DNA from: Draconibacterium halophilum
GTDB taxonomy: Bacteria; Bacteroidota; Bacteroidia; Bacteroidales; Prolixibacteraceae
Length of the DNA stretch: 64,000 nt
Assembly (NCBI RefSeq): GCF_010448835.1
Contig: NZ_CP048409.1
Span: 2,984,001 to 3,048,000 of the forward strand
Reading direction: 5' to 3'
The notes beneath the pieces are model-generated. The model did not search any database, had not been told where the DNA came from, and saw nothing but the letters and a program-made list of their open reading frames with translations. Shown here piece by piece: positions 26,505 to 35,312 of this stretch. A program made the position numbers and the translations under genes. Position 1 is the first letter of the stretch, and every line of letters starts with the position of its first letter.

Positions 26505-28682
26505 ATGATAGTTAAAAATTCATTTATAATCGAGTTATTACAAAACACAGCCATATTGCTGGCTTTTGCAATGCTTTACGAAAACTTCTGGGTTAAAAAT
26601 GAAGACTCTAAAGGTATAAGCGCAAAAATCCTTATTGGATTAATATTGAGTGGCATTGGGATTTTACTCATGTTTACTCCCTGGGAATTGGTTCCCGGTA
26701 TTGTTTTCGATACACGATCAGTTATGATTTCCATATCGGGATTGTTTTTTGGACCAATTCCAACACTAATTACCATGACCATTACGAGTTTAGTAAGATT
26801 GTTTATTGGTGGAGACGGACAATGGATGGGAATTGCGGTAATAATATCCTCAGGCACAATAGGTTTGTCATGGAGATTTTTCAGACCAAATTGGAGAAAA
26901 TACAATAATTATTTAGAATTATTAGCAATGGGAATTCTGGTGCATATTGTAATGTCGTTATGTGCATTCTTACTGCCCAGTGATCAAATTATAAGTACTC
27001 TAAGAACGATTGCTCTTCCTCTTATTTTTATTTATTCGCCAGCCACAATGCTGCTTGGCATTATTATGTTAAAACAATATAATAATGCACAGAATAGCAT
27101 TGCTCAGTTAAAATTAATTGAATCGGAACGAAAATTTACACAGATTCTGGATAGTGGCAATATCGTATCGCTATTATTGAATAAAGACGGTAGTATTAAA
27201 TATTGTAATAGTTATTTTTTGCGAGTTACCGGATATACGAAGGATGAAGTTATAGGTAAAAACTGGTTTAAAATATTTATTCCAGATGATATAACAAATA
27301 GAGTATTTCAAATTTTTTCAGACAGTATCAATTCAAATAATATTGTGGAAAACTATGAGAACATGATACTTTCTAAGAATAATGAACGACTATATATTTC
27401 ATGGTATAATACACTTCTGCATTCTGAATCAAAGGAGATAACGGGAGTTGCCTGTATTGGAGTAAACATTACTAAAAATAAAGTTTATGAAACAGAATTG
27501 GAAGAAAAAAATAGGGAGTACGAACAAATAAATCGAAAACTAATTGAAGCCAAAGAAAAAGCAGAAGAAAGCGACCGATTAAAATCAGCTTTTCTTGCTA
27601 ATATGAGTCATGAGATTCGCACTCCTATGAATGGAATTTTAGGATTTTCAGAACTGTTAAAAGCGCCTAATCTTTCGGGTAAAAATCAGCAAGAGTACAT
27701 TCAATTAATAGAAAAAGCTGGTATAAGAATGCTCAACATTATTAATGATATCATTGATTTATCAAAAATTGAATCAGGACAAATGTCTCTTTCTATTTCA
27801 GAAATTGAGGTCAATGATACACTTGATTATACGTATTACTTATTCAAACAGGAAGCAATCAAGAAAGGACTACAGTTTTCACTTAAAAACAAACTGCCTT
27901 CAAATCAAACTATAATTCTAACGGATAAAGAAAAAATCTTTGCAATTCTTACAAACCTTGTTAAGAATGCGATTAAGTATACTGATGAGGGTACAATTGA
28001 ATTTGGATGTAAGAAGAAAAGCGGATATGTAGAATTTTTTGTAACAGATACAGGGCTGGGAATTTCTAAAGATAAACAGAAAAAAATATTTGAACGCTTT
28101 ATTCAGGCTGACATCGAAGATAAAATGGCACGACAGGGCGCTGGATTAGGCTTGTCTATTTCTAAAGCATATGCTGAATTGCTCGGTGGTAAAATTTGGG
28201 TGGAAAGCGAAAAAGGCACTGGCTCAACTTTTTATTTCACCTTACCTTACAACACTGAACCGAATGAAAATAAGGTTGTTGGGGAAGTTATTTCAAAGGA
28301 AAACGCTGACAAAAAAACTGAAAATATGAATATATTAATTGTTGATGACGATAAAACATCGGAAATATTGATATCAACATTTATTAAGGAAGTAAGCCAG
28401 AAAATTATTGCAGCGACAACGGGAATTGAAGCCGTTGAAATGTGCCGCAAAAATCCTGATATCGATTTAATTCTGATGGATATTCAAATGCCTGTTATGA
28501 ACGGTTACGAAGCGACACGACAAATCAGAAAGTTCAATGAAGATGTAATAATTATTGCACAAACAGCTTTTGCATTCTCCAGCGACAGAGAAAAGGCATT
28601 GGAAGCAGGCTGCAATGATTACATTTCAAAACCAATTGATAAAAATGAATTATTGGCTTTAATTAAAAAGTATGTAAAGTAA
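26505..28682 (+). CDS. Hybrid histidine kinase with 5TM-LytS-type sensor
   Basis: A 725-residue protein. Residues ~8-190 hold membrane helices with SGLFFGPIPTLITM and GGDGQWMGIAVIISSGTIG, as in the 5TMR-LYT sensor of LytS-like proteins. PAS domain ~205-325, coiled coil, HisKA with His369 in MSHEIRTPMNG, HATPase with DTGLGIS and GLGLSI, and a REC domain with Asp659 in LMDIQMPVMNG. It is an inner-membrane sensor that can pass phosphate to its own receiver. No separate response regulator is adjacent, so its output is unknown. Base composition is more AT-rich than the neighbours. Confidence 0.92.
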   Translation: MIVKNSFIIELLQNTAILLAFAMLYENFWVKNEDSKGISAKILIGLILSGIGILLMFTPWELVPGIVFDTRSVMISISGLFFGPIPTLITMTITSLVRLFIGGDGQWMGIAVIISSGTIGLSWRFFRPNWRKYNNYLELLAMGILVHIVMSLCAFLLPSDQIISTLRTIALPLIFIYSPATMLLGIIMLKQYNNAQNSIAQLKLIESERKFTQILDSGNIVSLLLNKDGSIKYCNSYFLRVTGYTKDEVIGKNWFKIFIPDDITNRVFQIFSDSINSNNIVENYENMILSKNNERLYISWYNTLLHSESKEITGVACIGVNITKNKVYETELEEKNREYEQINRKLIEAKEKAEESDRLKSAFLANMSHEIRTPMNGILGFSELLKAPNLSGKNQQEYIQLIEKAGIRMLNIINDIIDLSKIESGQMSLSISEIEVNDTLDYTYYLFKQEAIKKGLQFSLKNKLPSNQTIILTDKEKIFAILTNLVKNAIKYTDEGTIEFGCKKKSGYVEFFVTDTGLGISKDKQKKIFERFIQADIEDKMARQGAGLGLSISKAYAELLGGKIWVESEKGTGSTFYFTLPYNTEPNENKVVGEVISKENADKKTENMNILIVDDDKTSEILISTFIKEVSQKIIAATTGIEAVEMCRKNPDIDLILMDIQMPVMNGYEATRQIRKFNEDVIIIAQTAFAFSSDREKALEAGCNDYISKPIDKNELLALIKKYVK

Positions 28683-28853
28683 TTCCAATACAACTATTGT
28701 CAACCAGAGATCAAAAAAACAAAGTACATGGCTGAAACAAAAGCTATATGCCATGCAAGATTCTGAATTGAATAAGTAATCCAATAACAGCTTTTCATTG
28801 TAATGCTGTCAATTCGTCTTTGGCAATTTGACTCAGTTCCGTCATTACAGCCA

Positions 28854-30097
28854 TTAGCTCTTCACCTCTCCCACCGAACCCTTTTCGGAAGGAATGAGTT
28901 CAAAAACAAACTGTGGTTTTAAATCGGGCTCCGTACGATGCGAAACATAAAGAATAGCCGTTTGGCTTTCATCGGCAATTTTATTGATGAGTGCCGAAAG
29001 TAGTGCTGCACTTTGATCATCCAAACCGGTTGAAGGCTCGTCCAAAATAAGTAAAGGCGGGTGTTTTATCATGGCGCGGGCAATCAGCACCATGCGCCGG
29101 TTCACCTGCGAGAGATCAACAAAAGCGTAATTACTTTTTGCTTCCAGCCCCAAAACCTTTAGCCACTCGTTGGCCACGTGTTTTTGTATTTCGCTTGCTT
29201 TGTGGTACAAGCCTATGGAATCGTGAAAACCGGAAATTACCATCTCTTCAGCTGTATGACGGCGTTTAAATAATTCCATCATCGACGGCGTAAAATAACC
29301 CATTTCCCTTTTGATCTCCCATATACTTTCGCCCGTCCCTTTCCGGCGGCCAAACAGTTCGATATTTTGCCCAAAAGCTTTAGGATTATCGCCGTTTATC
29401 ATGGTAAGAATGGTAGTTTTCCCCGATCCGTTGGGCCCTTTCAATTGCCAAAACTCACCGGCTCTTATTGTCCAGTTAATTTTGTTAAGAATTTGTCGTT
29501 CATGGTATTTTACCGAAACGTTCCTTAGCTTTATCAACTCTTTGAAGCTATCAGTTTGTTCGTGTATAGGCCCCGGAATATCAACGTTAAAATGCTCTTC
29601 TTCTTCCGATTCATATTTTTCCAGGTATTTTTTATTCCATCGGCGTAAACTACTTCTCCATTCTCAACACGCATGGCATGCCGGATAAAGGGCAACAGAT
29701 CGTTCTTTCGTTTAAACACCTGAATCACCATCATTTCCCTGGCGATTGTCTCTAAACGCGCTTTTAAATGTTTTACCGAGGCCACATCCAGCGCATCAAA
29801 AGGATTATCCAACACAATAAACCCAGGTTTTGTACCGATTAGAAATTCCAGGAGTACCTTTTTCTGTTCACCACTGGATAAAGTACGTATACTTCGCCCG
29901 TATTTTTTCGTCAGTTCAAAATTATCGTGCTTAAACTCCTCTTCGATAAACCGCGTCAGCGTAGTATTCGAAAAAAGCACTCCCCTTTTTCCCCTCAGCT
30001 CCGGGAAATAATCACGGCATTCACCTTTTAATAGCTTTTTAATAAATGGCGAATTCATGGCCAGGTCATCGCCATTTAAAGCAATATGTTGATGCAT
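28854..30097 (-). pseudogene. Two-cassette ABC ATPase (ModF-like), one frameshift
   Basis: Two overlapping pieces join into one ~414-residue protein if the T5 run at 29616-29620 had six bases (TWKKYESEEEEHFN). Cassette 1 has a good signature (LSSGEQKK) and Walker B (FIVLDNPFDALD) but no P-loop. Cassette 2 has Walker A GPNGSGKTT and Walker B LLILDEPSTGLD, but its signature is degraded to DLSQVNRR. No permease gene is nearby. It resembles ModF-like soluble double-ATPase proteins of unknown function. I chose ATG 30097 (MHQHIALNGDD) over the TTG at 30121. Confidence 0.8.
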
Positions 30098-30330
30098 ATT
30101 CCGGTGTTTTGATTTCGCCAAATTAGAAATATCTAAGCAATTACACTATGAACTTCCTTCGATATAAGAAATTCCATATTACTTTTTATTTTGAATTAAT
30201 CTTAATAAGATGTAAATTGATGATAGTAAATCTCCGGCATACTCATTTAAATCGATAAAAGATCAAAAGTCAGCCTGCTTTAAAAGGAAAGTGAGACTAA
30301 CTGTGATATGTATAACTTAATTTAAAAACG

Positions 30331-30927
30331 ATGAGAAAGAACAATTTTGTTTGGCTGATGTTTGCAGCTTTTTGCTTAAGCCTGTTGAACTTTTCGTGCA
30401 CGAACAGTACAAAACCATCAGCAGGAGAGACTGATCCACCTGCACTTTCGGCAGACGAACTGGTGGTTCGTGGTGAGTACCTGGTAACAATTATGGGATG
30501 TAACGATTGCCATTCTCCAAAACGAATGGGGCCCAATGGCCCTGAACTAATTCCTGAGTTACTTTTATCGGGCTACCCCGGCGATCGTCCAATACTTGAT
30601 TTTGATTCTACGCTTACAAATAATGGATTTGCGGTGTTTTATCCCGATCTTACCGGCAGTGCAGGTCCCTGGGGAATGTCGTTTGCTGCCAACCTTACAC
30701 CCGATGCAACAGGTATTGGCACCTGGACCGAAGAACAATTTAAAAAGGCTTTAAAAGAAGGTAAGTATAAAGGATTGGACGGTACACGAATGTTATTGCC
30801 TCCCATGCCTGTTTTGAATTTCAGAGACATAAAAGACGAGGATGTAAAAGCAATCTTTGCTTACTTAAAAAGTTTAAAGCCGGTTCATAATGTTGTTCCG
30901 GCTGCTATTCCTCCGGGTAATATGTAA
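30331..30927 (+). CDS. Monoheme c-type cytochrome lipoprotein
   Basis: A 198-residue protein with a lipoprotein signal (LLNFSC, lipid Cys23). The heme-binding motif is CNDCH, Cys57, Cys60 and His61. A methionine in LLPPMPVLNF (~155-165) is the probable second heme ligand, and AIFAYLKSLKPV is the closing helix of a cytochrome c fold. It is an electron carrier anchored to a membrane on the periplasmic side. No partner enzyme is adjacent, so its redox partner is unknown. Confidence 0.88.
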   Translation: MRKNNFVWLMFAAFCLSLLNFSCTNSTKPSAGETDPPALSADELVVRGEYLVTIMGCNDCHSPKRMGPNGPELIPELLLSGYPGDRPILDFDSTLTNNGFAVFYPDLTGSAGPWGMSFAANLTPDATGIGTWTEEQFKKALKEGKYKGLDGTRMLLPPMPVLNFRDIKDEDVKAIFAYLKSLKPVHNVVPAAIPPGNM

Positions 30928-30952
30928 AGCATAATTCAGTGTCATGTAATAA

Positions 30953-31073
30953 GCTGTCTCAATAGTCAAGAGAGTAGTTAATAACTACTGAACTTTGAAT
31001 CAGGGTCCACCAATAAGTTTTTAACATTCTGAAACAAGTTCTGAATCACCTATCAATTGATTATTGAGACAGC
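30953..31073. repeat. 121-bp palindromic intergenic element (copy 2)
   Basis: Inverted ends GCTGTCTCAATA (30953-30964) and complement (31062-31073) enclose a palindromic interior. An internal TTCTGAAACAAGTTCTGAA (31027-31045) matches the TTCCGAAACAAGTTCGGAA core of the element at 13804 at a similar offset, and the lengths are identical. It lies between convergent cytochrome and acyl-CoA synthetase genes and may serve as transcript end for both. Confidence 0.6.
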
Positions 31074-31091
31074 CTTCTATTTATATGTCTG

Positions 31092-33149
31092 TTACCGTTC
31101 AATTCGAATGCGTGCATCCACCGCCAGAATCTCCTGTTCGTTACCCAGTAGCGGATTAATATCAATCTCTTTAATCTCGGTGGCATTACGCAGCAACCAC
31201 GACAAGCGCACAATAATATCCACATACTTATCGATATTTACTCCTTCCTGCTTGCGGAATCCTTTCAGTATTTTGTACGATTTCAGACTGTTAACCATCG
31301 ACCGTGCTTCATCATGTGTTAGTGGCGCCAGTCCAGAGGCCACATCCTTCATCACTTCCACATAAATTCCGCCCATTCCGCACAACACAACGTGCCCAAA
31401 TGTTTCTTCATAGGTAGCACCCAAAAACAGCTCGCTACCCGATGCCATTTGTGCGATAAGTACTCCTTCTGTTCCTTCAATTTCAAACAGGTGATGAAAT
31501 TCTTTACGCACCTGGGTCACACTTCTAACATTCAGAATTACCCCACCAACTTCTGTCTTATGCACCGGTCCAACCACTTTCATTACTACCGGAAAACCAA
31601 GATTCATAGCTGCCAACACTGCTTCAGATTCGGATTTGGCTACCATTTCTTTTACTCGTGGAATTCCCGCTAAATCAAATAATTTATGAATCACTTCGGG
31701 CGGCTGATAACCATTTTCTGTAGCTGCAATAACCGCTTTAAGAGCCTCCGTATCAACCCCGTCAGCTTCTTCCGTTTCAGCAACAGGCTTTGATGTATTC
31801 ATTACTTTTGTTAATGCACGCCCGAGCAGCACTTCATCAGGGAAGTTCACATTCCCACGCGATAAAAAGTGGGCAACATCATCTTTCACATTTATAATCG
31901 ATGGCAAAATAGGGTAAATGGGTTTTTTACAGACTTTCATTTTTTCGGAAAGCACTTCGTACACATCGCCAATTGGAAATAATCCCGGGCTTCCGTATAT
32001 TACAGCCATACCGTCAATATCAAAATCATTTTCGCAGGCATCGATAATATGTCCCAGTTGTTCTGCGGTACCTGTTGCCAGAAAATCGATAGGATTTTCA
32101 ACTGATGATCCCGGAAATAACTTTTGCAGTAACAACTTCTTCGCTTCAGAATCGGCAATTTCGGGTATTTTTAATCCACCATCTTCAAGGGCATCGGTAA
32201 GCATCACTCCCGGACCACCAGCATGCGTAACAATTGCTAGTTTTTCGCCATGTAGTCCCTTGCACATAAATACGCTGGCAACAGTAGTCAGCTCCTCTCG
32301 ACCATAGCAACGCACAATTCCGGCTTTTCGGAATAAAGCTTCCACCGCCGCATCGGAACTGGTGAGTGCCCCGGTGTGCGACGAAGCAGCACGGCTTCCG
32401 GCTGATGAACTTCCAGCTTTAATGGCGGCAATTTTGCATCCTTTTCGGATTAATGAAGTAGCATGATGTAATAACTTATCCGGATTGTTAATATTCTCGA
32501 TATAAAGCAGTTTTACGCGCGGACTAACGCCATCTTCATAATGTTCGTCCAAATAGGCCAGAACGTCTTCAACACCAACCTGAGCACTGTTACCCACAGA
32601 AAATACATTGGCAAAACGCAATCCTTTCGGGATACCCGATTCCATGATAAAAACCGCAGTTGCCCCCGATCCGGAAATAAAATCGCAACCTTCGTGAGTT
32701 AATTCAGGAATTGGTGTTGTAAATACGCTGGCATGCCACGGCGTCATCACTCCAATACAGTTTGGGCCGATTAAACAAGCGTCGTGCTCCTCAACCACTT
32801 TTACAATTTGTTGTTCAAGCTCTTTTCCGGCATCACTGGTTTCGCCAAAACCAGCCGAAATAATAATAAAAGCTTTGGTGTTGTTTTGTTCTGCCAGATC
32901 GGTAACGGTTTGCAAACAAAATTTTGCAGGAATGGCCAAAATCCCCAGATCAACTTCGGGTAATTCCGCTACATCGGGAAATGAGGGAATCCCCTGAATT
33001 TTTGATTCGTTGGGATTAATGGCAAAAAGATCGCCGGTAAAATTATGATCCAGCAGGTTTTTTATGATTTTCCCACCGGGTTTGGCAATATTGTTTGATG
33101 CCCCAACAACTACAATACTGTTGGGCCTGAGCAATTTTTCGTTTATCAT
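31092..33149 (-). CDS. Acetate/acyl-CoA ligase (ADP-forming), single-chain
   Basis: A 685-residue fusion of alpha and beta subunits. A CoA-binding Rossmann domain at the N-terminus (SIVVVGASNNIAKPGGKI) is followed by succinyl-CoA-ligase-like domains with the phospho-histidine in ASSHTGALTSSD, and a C-terminal ATP-grasp domain (GFPVVMKVVGP, EIDINPLLG). The reaction is acyl-CoA + ADP + Pi to acid + CoA + ATP, giving ATP from fermentation products, or the reverse. The acyl substrate cannot be read from the sequence. Start ATG is 33149. Confidence 0.93.
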   Translation of the reverse strand: MINEKLLRPNSIVVVGASNNIAKPGGKIIKNLLDHNFTGDLFAINPNESKIQGIPSFPDVAELPEVDLGILAIPAKFCLQTVTDLAEQNNTKAFIIISAGFGETSDAGKELEQQIVKVVEEHDACLIGPNCIGVMTPWHASVFTTPIPELTHEGCDFISGSGATAVFIMESGIPKGLRFANVFSVGNSAQVGVEDVLAYLDEHYEDGVSPRVKLLYIENINNPDKLLHHATSLIRKGCKIAAIKAGSSSAGSRAASSHTGALTSSDAAVEALFRKAGIVRCYGREELTTVASVFMCKGLHGEKLAIVTHAGGPGVMLTDALEDGGLKIPEIADSEAKKLLLQKLFPGSSVENPIDFLATGTAEQLGHIIDACENDFDIDGMAVIYGSPGLFPIGDVYEVLSEKMKVCKKPIYPILPSIINVKDDVAHFLSRGNVNFPDEVLLGRALTKVMNTSKPVAETEEADGVDTEALKAVIAATENGYQPPEVIHKLFDLAGIPRVKEMVAKSESEAVLAAMNLGFPVVMKVVGPVHKTEVGGVILNVRSVTQVRKEFHHLFEIEGTEGVLIAQMASGSELFLGATYEETFGHVVLCGMGGIYVEVMKDVASGLAPLTHDEARSMVNSLKSYKILKGFRKQEGVNIDKYVDIIVRLSWLLRNATEIKEIDINPLLGNEQEILAVDARIRIER

Positions 33150-33262
33150 AGTTCATTCTTTAGCAGCATAAAAGTAGGTAAATCCATGTTAACCTTTCCT
33201 GATTTTTTTCAACAACAAAAAAAAGCATGGACGAAATAGTTATTTTTACTTGAAAAACTAAT

Positions 33263-34075
33263 ATGACAGATAGCAAAGAGCAGAAAATAGTTGTTTATAC
33301 CGAGTTGAAAGAAACGGATCAGAACCTGATTCTTCATGGTCTGAAATTGGCAGCTATCTTCAAAAAAGAGCTTTGTTTACTCTATAATTATCATCCTAAA
33401 CAGAAAAAACAGCGTGATGAGTTGAAAGAAAAGCTTCAAAAATATGCTGCAATCGTAAAACAGGAAATGCCAGAGCAAAAAGTATCGACACTTTTGACCT
33501 CTGAGAGTCAAACAGAGTTGCCCGACCTGCTTGCCATAGATTATGAAGCGATAATGATAGTATTGAATTCCTTAAATTTTAAACGCTATTCAACAGCATT
33601 GGCCGAAACTTCTATTCCTTTTTTGTTTGTTCATCCTGAATCGAAAATAACGGATTACAATCACTTAGTACAGCCCATAGACCTACGTAAAGAAATAAGC
33701 GACAGTTCGTTGTGGTGCTCGTATTTTGGAAGATTTTATGGTGCGCAGATTGTTACAATTGCAGCCAGAGACAAAACACAAGAAGCCAAAAACAAGGTGT
33801 ACAAGAATACTGCATTGACACGGAAATTGTATAAGAAATTCAAGATTACACATAAATGTTTTAAAGGAAGTAAGTCGAGTTTACGCAATGTTTTTGAAGC
33901 ACTTGAACTGGCTCTGGCATCGGACTGTAACTTGTTGGTAATTTTGGGAAGTTCGAGCATTACACCACTCGATCTTTTGGTGGGGTTACCCGAAAGAAAG
34001 ATTATCAACCATGCGGGCAAATTGCCGGTAATGGTGATCAACCCACGAAAAGACAATTATATTTTGTGCGACTAA
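33263..34075 (+). CDS. Universal stress protein-like, degenerate tandem Usp
   Basis: A 270-residue cytoplasmic protein that looks like two Usp-type halves (~1-125 and ~135-265), e.g. the strand IVVYTELKETDQNLILHGL and the closing PFLFVHP and LPVMVINPRK. The ATP-binding GxxGxxGS loop is poorly kept: the second half has ILGSSSITPLDLLVG in that place. Assignment rests on fold-like pattern, so it is moderate. It is divergent from the acyl-CoA synthetase gene with a 113-bp gap. Confidence 0.6.
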   Translation: MTDSKEQKIVVYTELKETDQNLILHGLKLAAIFKKELCLLYNYHPKQKKQRDELKEKLQKYAAIVKQEMPEQKVSTLLTSESQTELPDLLAIDYEAIMIVLNSLNFKRYSTALAETSIPFLFVHPESKITDYNHLVQPIDLRKEISDSSLWCSYFGRFYGAQIVTIAARDKTQEAKNKVYKNTALTRKLYKKFKITHKCFKGSKSSLRNVFEALELALASDCNLLVILGSSSITPLDLLVGLPERKIINHAGKLPVMVINPRKDNYILCD

Positions 34076-34206
34076 ACTTAGTTCTTAATCTCAGTTGCCA
34101 GTCGCAGTGTTCAATTTCACAATTAAACAGTTTGGCAATTTAAGAGTTTTTCAATTAATCATTTTGATAAAGGTTTTACTACATTCGCAATGAAATTCTG
34201 AAATCA

Positions 34207-35184
34207 ATGAAAAAAGCACTTATTATAATTTTCTTTTTCAGTGCATTGTTCTCGCAGGCACAGGAATTTAACTACCAGTTTTTGTTTGAAGGCATTGGCG
34301 ATAACCGCGAGTTTACGCAACCTTTTGCTTATCCGCAAACCATAATGGGAAGCCGCGGTGCTTTTGAAATTGGCGTTGATATTGACAATCATCAGCTGCG
34401 TGGAGGCTTGAGTCACCTGATTGAATTTGGCAGCGATATGGATGCACAGAAACCAAAGTTAACGCTGTATTATCAGTTTCAGGATAAAGATAAGGAGTTT
34501 GCATTTGGTGCTTTTCCGCGCCGTAACAAAATTGATTTCCCGCTGGCCATGTTAACAGATACCCTACTTTACTACCGCCCAAATATTGAAGGAATGTTTG
34601 GAGAAATTAGCTGGGACTGGGGGCATCAGAATGGTTTTGTAGACTGGGTTGGCCGCCAAACCGAAATACAACGCGAACAATTTATGGCCGGACTTTCGGG
34701 CGAGATCTTTTATAAAAATTTGTTTTTGCAGAATTATCTGTTGATGTTTCATAATGCACACACACTGCACAACGATCCACCATTGCACATTGAAGATTAT
34801 ATGGGGTTGGCCCTGCAGGGAGGAATTCGGGTACCTGAAAATATAGCGGTTCAGGGTCACCTGAAGATGGGACTTTTAACATCGCAATATCGCGAGCGCA
34901 ATGTTACAGATGGTTACGAAACAGCCAGCAGCTTTTTTGCCGAAGCCATAATGCGTTATAAAAACTTCGGAATAAAATCGGTTATGAATCTTGGTGCCGG
35001 ACACAAATTTGCTTATGGCGATCCGTATTACCGGGCAAAAAACTACTCGCGCACCGATCTGATCTGGTATTTTATTAACCACGAAAAGATAAAAGGGAAA
35101 TTCAACCTTTCGATGCATTTTATTGATTGGGATACACTTGACCAGCAACAGCAGCTTTCTATCATTTATGTTTTTGGCAAGTAG
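34207..35184 (+). CDS. Probable outer-membrane beta-barrel protein
   Basis: A 325-residue protein with a signal peptide (~1-19, LFSQAQ). The mature part alternates hydrophobic and polar residues with many aromatic strand ends (LTLYYQFQDKDKEFAFGAF, FNLSMHFIDW) and ends in IIYVFGK, consistent with a small beta-barrel. No named family is recognised. It is a single gene with no terminator seen. Function unknown. Confidence 0.7.
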   Translation: MKKALIIIFFFSALFSQAQEFNYQFLFEGIGDNREFTQPFAYPQTIMGSRGAFEIGVDIDNHQLRGGLSHLIEFGSDMDAQKPKLTLYYQFQDKDKEFAFGAFPRRNKIDFPLAMLTDTLLYYRPNIEGMFGEISWDWGHQNGFVDWVGRQTEIQREQFMAGLSGEIFYKNLFLQNYLLMFHNAHTLHNDPPLHIEDYMGLALQGGIRVPENIAVQGHLKMGLLTSQYRERNVTDGYETASSFFAEAIMRYKNFGIKSVMNLGAGHKFAYGDPYYRAKNYSRTDLIWYFINHEKIKGKFNLSMHFIDWDTLDQQQQLSIIYVFGK

Positions 35185-35312
35185 TGTCAATTAAATGAAG
35201 TAGTAGGTTCGCAGTATCCCTTGCCGCTAAATGTTTTATTAAACATTATAAGTTAGTTGCTTATTTCACAGAAAGCATTTAACTTAATCACGCGATAAAA
35301 ATCAAAAGCAAA

